Shown: positions 1 through 9,647, numbered from the stretch's first letter. The stretch is DNA of 64,000 nucleotides from Psychrobacter sp. GP33 (GCF_014119005.1 NZ_JACGYX010000003.1:348662-412661); one strand, 5' to 3'. Numbers and translations: made by a program. The notes: generated by a model not told the origin, from the letters alone.

Positions 1-129
1 AACCTGTTCTCGTGCTTGGATGATGTGATAGACCTGATAGCCACTGAGCTCATCAAAGGATGTCAGTTGCCATGTGAGTGATGATGGTGAAAAAAGTGTA
101 TGGTTGCTACTTATAGTGCTACTTTTCAT
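1..129 (-). CDS. ElaA-like GNAT acetyltransferase, N-terminal fragment (cut by window edge)
   Basis: This is an open frame of 43 codons starting with ATG at 129 and running off the left edge. The translated segment TWQLTSFDELSGYQVYHII is followed by QAREQV. It closely matches the N-terminus of the next gene (IKTFDELTSVDLYHILKARSQV), which belongs to the ElaA branch of GNAT N-acetyltransferases. The two are therefore probably tandem paralogues on the same strand. About 15 residues precede the homologous part. The acetyl-CoA-binding region lies outside the window, so activity cannot be judged. Confidence 0.65.
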   Translation of the reverse strand, partial: MKSSTISSNHTLFSPSSLTWQLTSFDELSGYQVYHIIQAREQV

Positions 130-201
130 AGTTTTGAGCGCTCATGGTGTCATTTAAAAATGTGGCATTTAAAATAAATTCTATGCTACCTATACAGCCG
201 A

Positions 202-768
202 TTAAATCATTAAATACACCACACCGATAACAAACAATACCGCTAAAATTAACAGTATAAAATTTAGAATAGTGCTGGTACTTGAGCTTTGCGTTGGCGC
301 TTTGACTTTCTTAGCGGGATATAAAACCATATTGACATGCTCAAGACCATCTGCCAAATAAAAGTCACTATTCGCACTAAATCCTAGTGATTGGTAAAAG
401 TTAATTAAATAGGTCTGTGCGGCAATGGCGATTGGGGTTTTCTTACCATATTTTTTATGGCAATACTTAATAGCCTCCGTCATGATTTTGCGCGCTAAAC
501 CATTACCTCGGTACTGAGGCAACACCAATACTCTACCAATAGCAGGAATGGACTCTGCGGAAGCGTTAGGCGTAATAATGCGGCAATAACCAATCAGTTT
601 TTCATTGTGATGTGCGACAAGGTGCAGACAGTCAAAATCAGCCTCATCAATGTCTTGATAAGCACAATTTTGCTCGACCACAAATACCTGTGAGCGCGCT
701 TTTAAAATATGATACAGATCAACTGAGGTCAGCTCATCAAAGGTTTTTATAGAAAATTCAGGGGTCAT
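202..768 (-). CDS. ElaA-family GNAT acetyltransferase with C-terminal membrane tail
   Basis: The 188-residue product is a GNAT-fold N-acetyltransferase of the ElaA type, which transfers acetyl from acetyl-CoA to an unknown amine. The N-terminal FDELTSVDLYHILKARSQVFVVEQ and the acetyl-CoA loop QYRGNG at residues 85-90 are typical. ElaA proteins are usually about 150 residues. Here a Ser/Thr-rich linker (about 155-166) leads to a hydrophobic stretch at about 167-188 that ends the protein, which suggests a tail-anchored membrane form. A second ElaA-like gene lies just downstream on the same strand. No strong ribosome binding site is visible before the ATG at 768. The substrate is unknown. Confidence 0.85.
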   Translation of the reverse strand: MTPEFSIKTFDELTSVDLYHILKARSQVFVVEQNCAYQDIDEADFDCLHLVAHHNEKLIGYCRIITPNASAESIPAIGRVLVLPQYRGNGLARKIMTEAIKYCHKKYGKKTPIAIAAQTYLINFYQSLGFSANSDFYLADGLEHVNMVLYPAKKVKAPTQSSSTSTILNFILLILAVLFVIGVVYLMI

Positions 769-877
769 AGGAAAATAGCTTCTGGCAACTTATGGGGTAT
801 AGGATAAATAGGTTAATTATAAGACTATTTTGATTCACTATTATAACGGTTTTAAGGTATAACGCGTTAATATCCAC

Positions 878-2731
878 TTAACCGTGTAAGGTTTGACTGA
901 TTTTATCCAAATTTAAGCTATCTGACATGGCGCTGAATATCTCAAAATACTTGCCGCGCTGCTCATATAAATCCTCGTGAGTGCCCATTTCGACTACGCG
1001 TCCATCCTCTATCACCACCAAATCGTCGGCATCGATAATTTGGGCAATATTATGGGAAACCATAATCACCGTTCGGTCTTTTTTAATCAAATCTAAACTC
1101 TTTTTTACCTGTTGGCTGGCAATCGCATCAAGGCTTGCGGTTGGCTCATCCAAAAATACAATCGGCGGATCTTTTAAAAACATTCGTGCCAGCGCAATAC
1201 GTTGCTGCTGTCCGCCTGATAAGGATTTTGCGGTACTCTCATAGCCTTTTGGTAACGACATGACTTGCTCATGAATCGAGGCTTTTTTTGCGGCAATGAT
1301 AATATCCTCATCACCTGCATTCATATCGCCATAGCGGATATTTTCGCTAATCGTACCTGAGAAAATATGATTACTCTGCAACACCAAACCGATATTTTGA
1401 CGCAACTCATGAGTATCATAATCGGCTAGATTCTGACCATCTAAGCATATCGTGCCGGCATCAGGCTCATAAAATCTCACCAATAGATTAATAACTGTAC
1501 TCTTGCCAGCGCCACTTAAGCCCACCAGCGCTGTAATGCGGTTGGGCTTGATGGTAAAGCTGACATCTTTTAACGCTTGAGTACCATTAGGATAGGTAAA
1601 ATCAACATGTTTAAGTTCAATAATCCCTTTTAGGTCCTTGCTGCTTAAACCGGCAATTTCTTCAACCTGATTATCGTCTTCTAAAATCTCAAAAAATCCT
1701 TCGGCGTAGGTCAACGCATTATTAATTTGATCGTAAATACGATGTAATTGGCGAATGGGTGCGGCGACATTTTGAAATAACATAACATGAAATAAAATCA
1801 TACCAATAGTCATCTGACCTTTTAGCACGAAATAAGAGGTCAGCACAATGATAACCACCACACCGATTTGCTCAATAAAGGTCTTTACCGCATCATAAAT
1901 AAAACCAATACTACGAATACGCAACTGATTGGCGGTCATGTCTTTTTGAATGTTTAAATGTTTCTCAGCCTCGATAGACTCACGCACAAAAGATTTCACG
2001 ACACTGATAGAGTTAATCAGCGAGATAACCAGACCGCTTTTGGCTTCTCTAAAGCCACGCATTTGACGACGAAAACCTTGCAAACGCTTTGCTTGTTTTT
2101 GACTGATAAAAAAGTAAATAGGTATGATAATCAGACCAACCAAGCCTATCCAAAAGTTGGTCGAAAACATAATAATCAGCGAGACAATGGCACTGGCAAA
2201 CAGAGGTAGCATATCGATAAAGAAGTTTTGCACCAAGCTGGTTAAGCTACTAACACCATAATCAATACGGGTTTGTAATTTGCCACTGTCGTTTTCACTA
2301 CTGGTATAAAATGCCATACGGTAAGTTAAGATACGCTCAATAATTTTTTGTGATAAATCACGAGACAGATTGATACGAATTTTTTCACCAAAGAAGCGTT
2401 GCCCAAAAGAGATGAATATTGACAATATCTCTTTAGTCAGCAATACCGCACTGATGATGGTTAACATGCGCACGCCAGCTTCCCAAGGCTCAGCAAGGGT
2501 GGCGATTTCGGTCAAAGTGTCAACAGCATAGCGCAACACAAAGGCATTGACCTGCGCTGTAAAGGAACCGAGCACCGTCAATATCAAAGTAGCAATAATG
2601 AGTAAGCGATAAGGCTGAGCAAATATGGCAAGCTTTTTGAGGATATCCCACAGCAACGCCCGCCGCTCAACTTTTTTGAGCGGCGGCTTGTTATCCAGTG
2701 GGAACTTACTGAGGGTAGGTGGGTTTGGCAT
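878..2731 (-). CDS. ABC exporter, fused membrane and ATPase domains
   Basis: This 617-residue half-transporter has an ABC exporter membrane domain (about residues 30-345, with roughly six membrane segments) followed by one ATPase domain. Visible motifs are Walker A GLSGAGKST at 404-412, signature LSGGQQQ at 504-510, Walker B IVFLDE at 524-529 and the switch histidine at 560. The protein should act as a homodimer in the inner membrane and export lipid, peptide or drug. It resembles the MsbA/multidrug group, but nothing in the sequence identifies the substrate. It stands between the prp cluster and the acetyltransferases on the same strand, with gaps of 58 and 109 nt. Confidence 0.88.
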   Translation of the reverse strand: MPNPPTLSKFPLDNKPPLKKVERRALLWDILKKLAIFAQPYRLLIIATLILTVLGSFTAQVNAFVLRYAVDTLTEIATLAEPWEAGVRMLTIISAVLLTKEILSIFISFGQRFFGEKIRINLSRDLSQKIIERILTYRMAFYTSSENDSGKLQTRIDYGVSSLTSLVQNFFIDMLPLFASAIVSLIIMFSTNFWIGLVGLIIIPIYFFISQKQAKRLQGFRRQMRGFREAKSGLVISLINSISVVKSFVRESIEAEKHLNIQKDMTANQLRIRSIGFIYDAVKTFIEQIGVVVIIVLTSYFVLKGQMTIGMILFHVMLFQNVAAPIRQLHRIYDQINNALTYAEGFFEILEDDNQVEEIAGLSSKDLKGIIELKHVDFTYPNGTQALKDVSFTIKPNRITALVGLSGAGKSTVINLLVRFYEPDAGTICLDGQNLADYDTHELRQNIGLVLQSNHIFSGTISENIRYGDMNAGDEDIIIAAKKASIHEQVMSLPKGYESTAKSLSGGQQQRIALARMFLKDPPIVFLDEPTASLDAIASQQVKKSLDLIKKDRTVIMVSHNIAQIIDADDLVVIEDGRVVEMGTHEDLYEQRGKYFEIFSAMSDSLNLDKISQTLHG

Positions 2732-2789
2732 GCTATTAGCGTAAAGTAAACTGACCTAAAAAGCTATACAAGGCATAGACTAAAGAGGA

Positions 2790-4043
2790 TTAAAAAGCAT
2801 CTGCTGGCACAAAAACCTCACCAACCATGATACGACGAGCAGAGCGACTCATCGAAACTTTCTTAGCTTGCCAGCGTCCATCGACTTGTTCTGTTTTTCC
2901 GCCTACGAGCAATGTGCCAGAAGGATGACCAAAACGCACTTCATATAGTTGTTTCGTCGATTGCCCAGCACCTGCTGCTTGATTGACAAGTGTGCCTTGT
3001 GTCGTCGCTGCTGCTGCAATGGCTACTGCTGCGGTACCCATCATTGCATGATGCAGTTGTCCCATGCTCATCGCACGTACGACTAAGTCAATATCTGCTG
3101 CATTAACTGCTTTGCCACTTGATGCGCTATAACTTTGCGCAGGGGCAACCCAAGCAATTTTTGGAATATGCTGGCTGGTTTGAGCCTCACTAACGTCTTT
3201 AAACAATCCCATCGCCACACCGCCTTTGGCACGGATATTCTCAAGCTTAGTAAGCAGCGCGCTATCGCTGTTGATATCACCCTGCAATTCAGTTCCGGTA
3301 AAGCCTAAATCTTCTGCTTTCATAAAGATAGTTGGGATACCAGCGCTGATAAAGGTCGCTTTAACGCTATCGGCACTTAAACCACAGCCAGAGACATCAA
3401 AGTCATCTATTAAATTGTTTGTTGGAAACATATCGCTAGATGAATCTACCGGATCAATGAATTCAATCTTAACCTCAGCAGCTTGGAAGGTCACACCGTC
3501 TAACTCAAAATCGCCAGTTTCTTGTACTTGTACCTTGCCTTGTGCATTTAAATAGACAGGCACATGGGCGATAATGGTTTTACTGATATTTTCTTGCCAG
3601 ATACGCACTTCGCAAATGCCATTTTCAGCACTACTAGCGACCTTATCAGTGTCGATTAAGCCCATGTTAATCGCACAAGCACCAACCGCAGCAGTTAAAT
3701 TACCGCAGTTACCCGCCCAATCAATCATCGGCTTGGCGATATTGACCTGCCCAAACAAGTAATTCACATCGTGATTTTCCTTACCGGCTTTAGATAAAAT
3801 CACCGTCTTTGATGTGCTAGAGCTACCATTACCTAAGCCGTCTATTTGCTTACCATAATGGTCGGGGCTTCCAACGACTCGTAATAAGAAATTATCTCGT
3901 GCTTGTCCTGCGACTTGGCAACGTTTAGGTAAGTCAGAGAGCTTAAAAAAAGTACCTTTTGAAGTACCGCCACGCATATAAGTAGCAGGGACGGAGATTT
4001 GTGGGGCAAATTTTGGTTGGTTTTGTGAAGTTGATTGGGTCAT
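2790..4043 (-). CDS. prpF: 2-methylaconitate cis-trans isomerase PrpF
   Basis: The 417-residue protein is a PrpF isomerase. It interconverts the 2-methylaconitate isomers so that AcnD (dehydration) and a second aconitase (rehydration) can replace PrpD in the methylcitrate cycle. The N-terminal PATYMRGGTSKGTFF (RGGTSKG at 24-30) and the later GNCGNL segment are hallmarks of the family, which has a diaminopimelate-epimerase-like fold. A good ribosome binding site (AAAAGGA) lies about 6 nt before the ATG. The gene follows acnD on the same strand, but a terminator-like hairpin separates them at about 4116-4156, so its expression may depend on read-through. The length is slightly above the usual 390-400. 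Confidence 0.95.
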   Translation of the reverse strand: MTQSTSQNQPKFAPQISVPATYMRGGTSKGTFFKLSDLPKRCQVAGQARDNFLLRVVGSPDHYGKQIDGLGNGSSSTSKTVILSKAGKENHDVNYLFGQVNIAKPMIDWAGNCGNLTAAVGACAINMGLIDTDKVASSAENGICEVRIWQENISKTIIAHVPVYLNAQGKVQVQETGDFELDGVTFQAAEVKIEFIDPVDSSSDMFPTNNLIDDFDVSGCGLSADSVKATFISAGIPTIFMKAEDLGFTGTELQGDINSDSALLTKLENIRAKGGVAMGLFKDVSEAQTSQHIPKIAWVAPAQSYSASSGKAVNAADIDLVVRAMSMGQLHHAMMGTAAVAIAAAATTQGTLVNQAAGAGQSTKQLYEVRFGHPSGTLLVGGKTEQVDGRWQAKKVSMSRSARRIMVGEVFVPADAF

Positions 4044-4115
4044 TTTTTATTCCTTTTTATATTTTATGTATAAATTGCTTAAATTGGTGTCTTGGGTAAA
4101 GGTGAAAAACGGATA

Positions 4116-4156
4116 TAAAAAAACCGATGCCATATAGACAGTCTATACAACATCGG
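4116..4156 (-). terminator. Terminator-like hairpin between acnD and prpF
   Basis: On the minus strand a nested inverted repeat is followed by seven U. The outer arms are CCGATG (4124-4129) and CATCGG (4151-4156). The inner arms TATAGAC and GTCTATA (4133-4139 and 4141-4147) also pair, apart from the loop bases. The U tract corresponds to the A run just left of 4124. It has the form of an intrinsic terminator or attenuator inside the prp cluster. Confidence 0.75.
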
Positions 4157-4189
4157 CTCCTTTATATTTCATGCGCTACACGTTAATGC

Positions 4190-6847
4190 TTATACAATAT
4201 CCAACGTGCCATCAATAAACTCTTTGGCAAAGCGCTGAAGCATACCGCCAGCGTTATACATTTTGACCTCGTCAGCGGTATCTAATCGGCAGATAATCGG
4301 TACTTCAGTTTTGCTGCCATCAGCACGATTAATCACTATCGTCATCATCCCGCCAGCGGAGACTTCACCTGTGACGTCGAATATTTCGGTACCATCGATG
4401 TTGAGGGTATTGCGCGTCACACCTTTTTCGAACTGTAGCGGTAGGGCGCCCATTCCAACCAAGTTTTGACGATGGATACGCTCAAAATCTTCAGCAACGA
4501 CGACTTCCACGCCTGCTAAACGTACACCTTTGGCAGCCCAATCACGGCTTGAGCCTTGACCATAGCCGTCGCCTGCGATGATGATAAGCGGTTGCTCACG
4601 GTTCATATAGGTTTCAATCGCTTCCCACATGCGCATAACTTGACCTTCTGGCTCCACACGAGCGTACGAGCCTTGTACCACGTTACCTTGCTCATCACGT
4701 ATCATCTCATTTAAGAGCTTTGGATTGGCAAAAGTCGCACGCTGTGCGGTCAAGTGATCACCGCGATGGGTGGCATACGAGTTGTAGTCCTCAGCAGGTA
4801 GACCCATCGTATCAAGGTACTCGCCAGCCGCTGAATCACCTAAAATAGCGTTAGACGGTGATAAGTGATCGGTAGTGATATTATCCCCTAACACCGCTAA
4901 TGGACGCATACCTTTTAGCTTGTTGATTGCCGCCATTTTGCCTTCCCAATACGGCGGACGGCGAATATAAGTAGTCTGCTCACGCCAGTCATAAAGTGGG
5001 CTTAGGGCTTTACCCGTATCTTTTTTGGCTTCATCAAACATCGGGATATAAACAGCGTTAAATTGCTCAGGCTTTACTGCTTTGGCAACGATAGCATCAA
5101 CTTCGTCATCATCGAACCAGATGTCTTTTAGGTAAACCTCATTGCCATCTTGGTCTTGGCCTAATGAATCTTTTTCAATATCAAAGCGAATGTTACCGGC
5201 GATAGCATAGGCAATCACCAAAGGTGGTGACGCTAAGAATGCTTGCTTGGCATACGGATGGATACGACCATCAAAGTTACGGTTGCCAGACAGGACAGCC
5301 GTGGTAAATAAGTCATTATCAATAATTTCTTTTTCGATATCAGGGTCTAATGCGCCACTCATACCGTTACAAGTCGTACAAGCAAAGCCAACCACGTCAA
5401 AGCCAATTTCTTGTAGCTCAGACATCAAGCCGGCTTCTTCTAGGTACATTTTTACCGTCTTAGAGCCTGGTGCTAATGATGTTTTTACCCACGGCTTACG
5501 TAATAAACCTTTTCCATTGGCATTACGAGCAACAAGACCGGCAGCAACCATATTGCGTGGGTTAGAGGTGTTGGTACAGCTGGTAATTGCGGCGATAATC
5601 ACCGCGCCATCTGGCATCAAGCCATCTTCTGGCTCAGGTAATTTGTCTTCAGGAGCGTGAGCAATACCTTTGGCAACTAAGTCCGTGGTGGATACGCGAG
5701 CATGTGGACGAGAAGGGCCAGCCATGTTACGGACGACTGCTGACAAATCAAAATCAAGAACACGGTCATAAACCGCATTTTCCATACCATCAGCCCATAG
5801 ACCAGTTTGTTTGGCATATTGCTCTACTAGTTTGATTTGCGCTTCGCTACGACCAGTTAGGCATAGATAGTCGATGGTTTGTTCATCGATATAGAACATC
5901 GCCGCGGTTGCGCCATATTCAGGGGTCATATTTGAGATAGACGCACGGTCACCAACGCTTAGCTGGCGCGCACCTTTACCGAAGAATTCAATATAGGTTG
6001 AAACCACACCAGCATCACGTAAGAACTCAGTCATCGCGAGTACTAAATCGGTACCGGTAATGCCTTTTTGCAACTTGCCCGTTAGCTTAACGCCGACGTA
6101 ATCAGGCAGGCGCATATATGATGGGTTACCTAGCATGACGCTTTCAGCTTCTAAGCCACCAACACCGATAGAAATAACACCTAAAGCATCAACCATTGGT
6201 GTATGACTGTCAGTACCGACAAGCGTATCAGCAAAGGCAACTTTATAGCCGTCTTTACCCTTAGCTACTTGTACAACAGGTGACATCTTCTCAAGGTTAA
6301 TTTGATGCATGATGCCGTTACCAGGCGGTACGACGTTGACGTTATCAAAGGCATACTGACACCAGTTGATAAAGTGGAAACGGTCATCGTTACGACGCTC
6401 TTCAATAGCACGGTTTTTCTCAAAAGCGTTTTCTTCAAAGCCGGCATGTTCAACCGCTAATGAATGGTCAACGATTAATTGCGTTGGTACGATTGGATTC
6501 ACTTTTGACGGATCGCCACCTTGTTCAGCAATGGCGTCACGTAAACCAGCCAAGTCAACAAAGGCGGTCTGACCTAAGATGTCGTGACAAACGACACGGG
6601 CAGGGTACCAAGGAAAATCTAAATCCTGTTTGCCCTCGATATGTTGCTTGAGCGCAGCCGTTAAGTCTTCTGGTGGGCAACGGCGTACTAAGTTTTCACA
6701 TAATACTTTTGAGCAGAACGGTAGTTTGTCATACGCGCCAGCTTCAATATTCTCAATAGCTTCGCGGGTGTCAAAGTAATACAAATCGGTATCGGGAAGT
6801 GGCTTTTTGAATTGGTCGTTCATTGGTTGTATTAAAGCGTTGTCCAT
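4190..6847 (-). CDS. acnD: Fe/S-dependent 2-methylisocitrate dehydratase AcnD
   Basis: This 885-residue aconitase-family enzyme dehydrates 2-methylcitrate to a 2-methylaconitate isomer in propionate breakdown. The three cluster ligands are visible as Cys424 (SCTNTSNPRN) and Cys490/Cys493 (FACTTCNG). Other aconitase signatures include GTDSHTPM near 211-218, and GDGYGQGSSRDWAAKG in the C-terminal swivel domain. It is assigned to AcnD rather than AcnA because it is flanked by prpC and prpF, the standard partners of AcnD. A clear ribosome binding site (AAAGGTGA) precedes the ATG at 6847. A strong hairpin separates it from prpC upstream. Confidence 0.95.
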   Translation of the reverse strand: MDNALIQPMNDQFKKPLPDTDLYYFDTREAIENIEAGAYDKLPFCSKVLCENLVRRCPPEDLTAALKQHIEGKQDLDFPWYPARVVCHDILGQTAFVDLAGLRDAIAEQGGDPSKVNPIVPTQLIVDHSLAVEHAGFEENAFEKNRAIEERRNDDRFHFINWCQYAFDNVNVVPPGNGIMHQINLEKMSPVVQVAKGKDGYKVAFADTLVGTDSHTPMVDALGVISIGVGGLEAESVMLGNPSYMRLPDYVGVKLTGKLQKGITGTDLVLAMTEFLRDAGVVSTYIEFFGKGARQLSVGDRASISNMTPEYGATAAMFYIDEQTIDYLCLTGRSEAQIKLVEQYAKQTGLWADGMENAVYDRVLDFDLSAVVRNMAGPSRPHARVSTTDLVAKGIAHAPEDKLPEPEDGLMPDGAVIIAAITSCTNTSNPRNMVAAGLVARNANGKGLLRKPWVKTSLAPGSKTVKMYLEEAGLMSELQEIGFDVVGFACTTCNGMSGALDPDIEKEIIDNDLFTTAVLSGNRNFDGRIHPYAKQAFLASPPLVIAYAIAGNIRFDIEKDSLGQDQDGNEVYLKDIWFDDDEVDAIVAKAVKPEQFNAVYIPMFDEAKKDTGKALSPLYDWREQTTYIRRPPYWEGKMAAINKLKGMRPLAVLGDNITTDHLSPSNAILGDSAAGEYLDTMGLPAEDYNSYATHRGDHLTAQRATFANPKLLNEMIRDEQGNVVQGSYARVEPEGQVMRMWEAIETYMNREQPLIIIAGDGYGQGSSRDWAAKGVRLAGVEVVVAEDFERIHRQNLVGMGALPLQFEKGVTRNTLNIDGTEIFDVTGEVSAGGMMTIVINRADGSKTEVPIICRLDTADEVKMYNAGGMLQRFAKEFIDGTLDIV

Positions 6848-6983
6848 GGGTCACCTTTGGCTATTGGCTGGTTGGCATTCAAAAAAAGAGGCTTTCTCTT
6901 AGCAAAAACATCATCAGTCGTATTAGAATCAGAAGTAGGTTTTGCTAAAAAAACATAGTTAAAAAGAAAATGAGGTTATGAAG

Positions 6984-7031
6984 AAAAAACAAAGTTTTGG
7001 CTGCTAAATGAATATATTTAGCAGCCAAAAC
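6984..7031 (-). terminator. Terminator-like hairpin between prpC and acnD
   Basis: A perfect 15-bp inverted repeat has arms at 6994-7008 and 7017-7031 with an 8-nt loop. On the minus strand it is followed by TTTGTTTTTTC, so it has the form of a strong intrinsic terminator located in the middle of the prp cluster. No plus-strand gene is nearby to account for it. Confidence 0.8.
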
Positions 7032-7075
7032 CGTTACCTAGCATAAACGCTTATACTGGGTAACGAATAGAGATA

Positions 7076-8230
7076 CTAACGCGCACTTATCTCTGGTACT
7101 GAGCGCAATTCTTCACCGGTATATTCCGCACTTGGGCGAATAATACGGTTGTTAGCACGTTGCTCGAATACGTGCGCTGCCCAACCTGTCAGACGTGAAC
7201 ACACAAAGATTGGCGTGAACAGTTTGGTTGGAATACCCATGAAGTGATAAGCTGAGGCATGGAAGAAATCTGCATTACAGAACAATTTCTTCTCACGCCA
7301 CATGACTTCTTCACAGCGTACTGATACTGGGTAAAGTACATCATCACCAACGTCAGCAGCCAGTTTTTCAGCCCAACCTTTGATAACGACGTTACGTGGG
7401 TCAGATTCGCTATAGATGGCATGACCAAAGCCCATAATTTTATCTTTACGAGCCAGCATCGCCATCATCTCTTTTTCGGCTTCATCTGGTGAGCTAAATC
7501 CTTCAATCATATCCATCGCTGCTTCATTCGCGCCACCATGCAAGTGACCACGTAGTGAGCCAATCGCGCCAGTGATACAAGAATGGATGTCAGACAAGGT
7601 AGAGGCACAAACGCGAGCAGTAAAGGTTGAGGCGTTAAACTCATGCTCAGCATAAAGAATAAGCGATACGTTCATTACCTTAGTGTGTAGCTCGTTTGGT
7701 TTTTCACCTTTTAGCAGATGTAAGAAGTGACCGCCAATGGTGTCATCATCGGTTTCTGTCTCGATACGCACGTTATCATGCGTGAAGCGATACCAATAGT
7801 TAATGATTGACGGAAAAACAGCCAACATACGGTCTGCTTGGTCGTTTTCTTCAGCAAAGTCGAGCTCGGTCTCAAGATTACCGAGCATTGAACAACCAGT
7901 ACGTAACACATCCATTGGGTGGGCGCTGGCAGGGATACGCTCAAGCACATCTTTTAATGCTTGAGGTAAACCACGTAAGCCTTTTAATTTAGTTTGATAT
8001 GCCTCAAGTTCACTTTGAGTAGGCAAGTTGCCGTATAGCAACATGTAAGCCACTTCTTCAAAAATACATTTATCCGCCAATTCTGAGACGTCATAACCGC
8101 GATAGGTCAGACCAGAGCCTGATTTACCAACGGTAGATAAAGCCGTCTTGCCAGCGACTTGACCGCGTAGACCTGCGCCTGATAACTGTTTTTGAGTTTG
8201 GTTTTGTCCTGATTGGTTTTGTGCTGCCAT
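7076..8230 (-). CDS. prpC: 2-methylcitrate synthase PrpC
   Basis: The 384-residue enzyme condenses propionyl-CoA with oxaloacetate to 2-methylcitrate. It shows the citrate synthase catalytic histidines in HLHGGANEAAMDMI and GFGHAIYSESDPRN, and the active-site aspartate in FCNADFFHASAYHFMG. The short length without the N-terminal extension of the hexameric TCA-cycle enzyme, and the context between prpB and acnD, favour PrpC over GltA. The ATG at 8230 has the ribosome binding site AAGGA about 7 nt upstream. The gene is followed by a terminator-like hairpin before acnD. Confidence 0.95.
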   Translation of the reverse strand: MAAQNQSGQNQTQKQLSGAGLRGQVAGKTALSTVGKSGSGLTYRGYDVSELADKCIFEEVAYMLLYGNLPTQSELEAYQTKLKGLRGLPQALKDVLERIPASAHPMDVLRTGCSMLGNLETELDFAEENDQADRMLAVFPSIINYWYRFTHDNVRIETETDDDTIGGHFLHLLKGEKPNELHTKVMNVSLILYAEHEFNASTFTARVCASTLSDIHSCITGAIGSLRGHLHGGANEAAMDMIEGFSSPDEAEKEMMAMLARKDKIMGFGHAIYSESDPRNVVIKGWAEKLAADVGDDVLYPVSVRCEEVMWREKKLFCNADFFHASAYHFMGIPTKLFTPIFVCSRLTGWAAHVFEQRANNRIIRPSAEYTGEELRSVPEISAR

Positions 8231-8297
8231 GATAAATTCCTTTTTGTTGGTAGCTAATATTGAATCAAAGATAAAGGTGTTATAACTCTTGCATACT

Positions 8298-8331
8298 GCG
8301 CTGGCATACTAATTGATACAAAATCCAGCGC
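8298..8331. repeat. Inverted repeat in the prpB-prpC gap
   Basis: Arms GCGCTGG (8298-8304) and CCAGCGC (8325-8331) pair perfectly across a 20-nt loop. No U tract follows on the minus strand, so it looks more like an mRNA stem-loop than a terminator. It is the third hairpin lying between prp genes. Confidence 0.5.
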
Positions 8332-8363
8332 CTTTCACTTTCAATAACGGTTAACTGCTAAAA

Positions 8364-9257
8364 CTACTTATTATCCGCAAACAATTTATCTAGCGTTTGC
8401 TCAAACTCATGATAGTTTAAGAAATCATAGAGCTCCATTCGGGTTTGCATGGTATCGACGACTTTTTCTTGCGTGCCGTCAGACAACAGATGCTGATAAA
8501 CATTTAATGCCGCTTTATTCATCGCACGGAAGGCTGATAGCGGGTAGAGCACCATATCAACGCCAACGCCATGTAACTGTTCGGTGGTATAAAGATCGGT
8601 CTGACCAAATTCGGTCATATTCGCAAGTACGGGAATATCAAGCACGTCAGTGAATTTGCGATACATCTCGATATCCGTCAACGCTTCAGCAAATATCATA
8701 TCAGCGCCCGCTTCTTGAAAGGCAACGGCACGTTCAACAGCCGCATCAAGACCTTCAACAGATAAGGCGTCAGTACGCGCCATCACCACAAAGTCATTAT
8801 CAACTTTGGCATCAAGTGCTGCTTTTAAGCGATCAACCATTTCTGAGATACTAACGATTTCTTTATTCGGGCGGTGACCACAGCGCTTCTGCGCCACTTG
8901 GTCTTCGATATGTACCGCAGCAACACCGGCTTTTTCCATTTTACGAATGGTTTGGGCGATATTAAACGCGCCACCAAAGCCAGTATCAATATCAACCAAT
9001 AATGGTGTATCAACGGCATCGGTAATACGGCGCGCATCTTCTAAGACGTTATCAAGGCTAGTCATGCCAAGGTCTGGTAGACCAAACGAGGCATTTGCCA
9101 CGCCAGCACCAGATAGATATAGCGCTTGGTGACCGACTTGCGTTGCCATCATAGCGGTATAAGCGTTAATCGCGCCTGCAATCTGTAGTGGTTGATTATT
9201 ATCATTTTTTTGTTTCATTGCACTGCGAAAGCGAGCGCCTGCTGAATGTGAAGTCAT
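8364..9257 (-). CDS. prpB: 2-methylisocitrate lyase PrpB
   Basis: This 297-residue member of the isocitrate lyase/PEP mutase family cleaves 2-methylisocitrate to pyruvate and succinate, the last step of the methylcitrate cycle. The catalytic loop KRCGH is at residues 124-128, and the metal-binding [10 protein letters not shown] is near 87-96. The start at 9257 has an AAGGA ribosome binding site 7 nt upstream. It is the first gene of the leftward prpB-prpC-acnD-prpF cluster. A perfect inverted repeat with a -10-like element lies about 80-100 nt upstream. No prpR regulator or prpE is next to it. Confidence 0.96.
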   Translation of the reverse strand: MTSHSAGARFRSAMKQKNDNNQPLQIAGAINAYTAMMATQVGHQALYLSGAGVANASFGLPDLGMTSLDNVLEDARRITDAVDTPLLVDIDTGFGGAFNIAQTIRKMEKAGVAAVHIEDQVAQKRCGHRPNKEIVSISEMVDRLKAALDAKVDNDFVVMARTDALSVEGLDAAVERAVAFQEAGADMIFAEALTDIEMYRKFTDVLDIPVLANMTEFGQTDLYTTEQLHGVGVDMVLYPLSAFRAMNKAALNVYQHLLSDGTQEKVVDTMQTRMELYDFLNYHEFEQTLDKLFADNK

Positions 9258-9570
9258 GCGTGTATCCTTGCGTAGAGGGTTATTCTTCTCAAAAAATGAT
9301 TAGGCGTTAGCGCTTATTAGCCTTGCCTGTATGTCCTTAGAGTATAGGTAATTACTCTATTTTTGAAGGGGCGCTTATTCTTTATTATTAAAATTTAATA
9401 ACAATATTATGTAGTTAAATTAAATATATTTGACTTATGAATAATACTATCCATTAATCGTTGATTTAGTCATCTTGTTATTCATTTTGGTAGAACCAGA
9501 TGATAGTTTGTTATCTATTATTTAACATTTGGTTACAATTTTAGCTATTAGCCTTTATTATTATCAATAA
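9258..9570 (-). promoter_or_regulatory. prp upstream region with candidate operator
   Basis: This AT-rich gap between prpB and the upstream terminator contains a perfect 7-bp inverted repeat, TAGAGTA (9338-9344) and TACTCTA (9353-9359), with an 8-nt spacer. On the minus strand the repeat contains TATACT (9341-9346), a plausible -10 box, so a protein bound there would cover the promoter. No convincing -35 box is present at the standard distance. The binding regulator is not identifiable from the site. Confidence 0.5.
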
Positions 9571-9603
9571 AAAAGCCCTCTTAGTTTAACTAAAAGGGCT
9601 TTT
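9571..9603 (-). terminator. Intrinsic terminator after the Nramp-like gene
   Basis: The sequence forms a 14-bp stem with one imperfect pair around the loop TTAA, with A and T runs on both sides. It lies just downstream of the leftward transporter gene and upstream of the prp promoter, so it should isolate the two units. Confidence 0.85.
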
Positions 9604-9647
9604 GCTATCTTAAGTATATAATTGTTTATACTGGCTAACAGTTGCTC

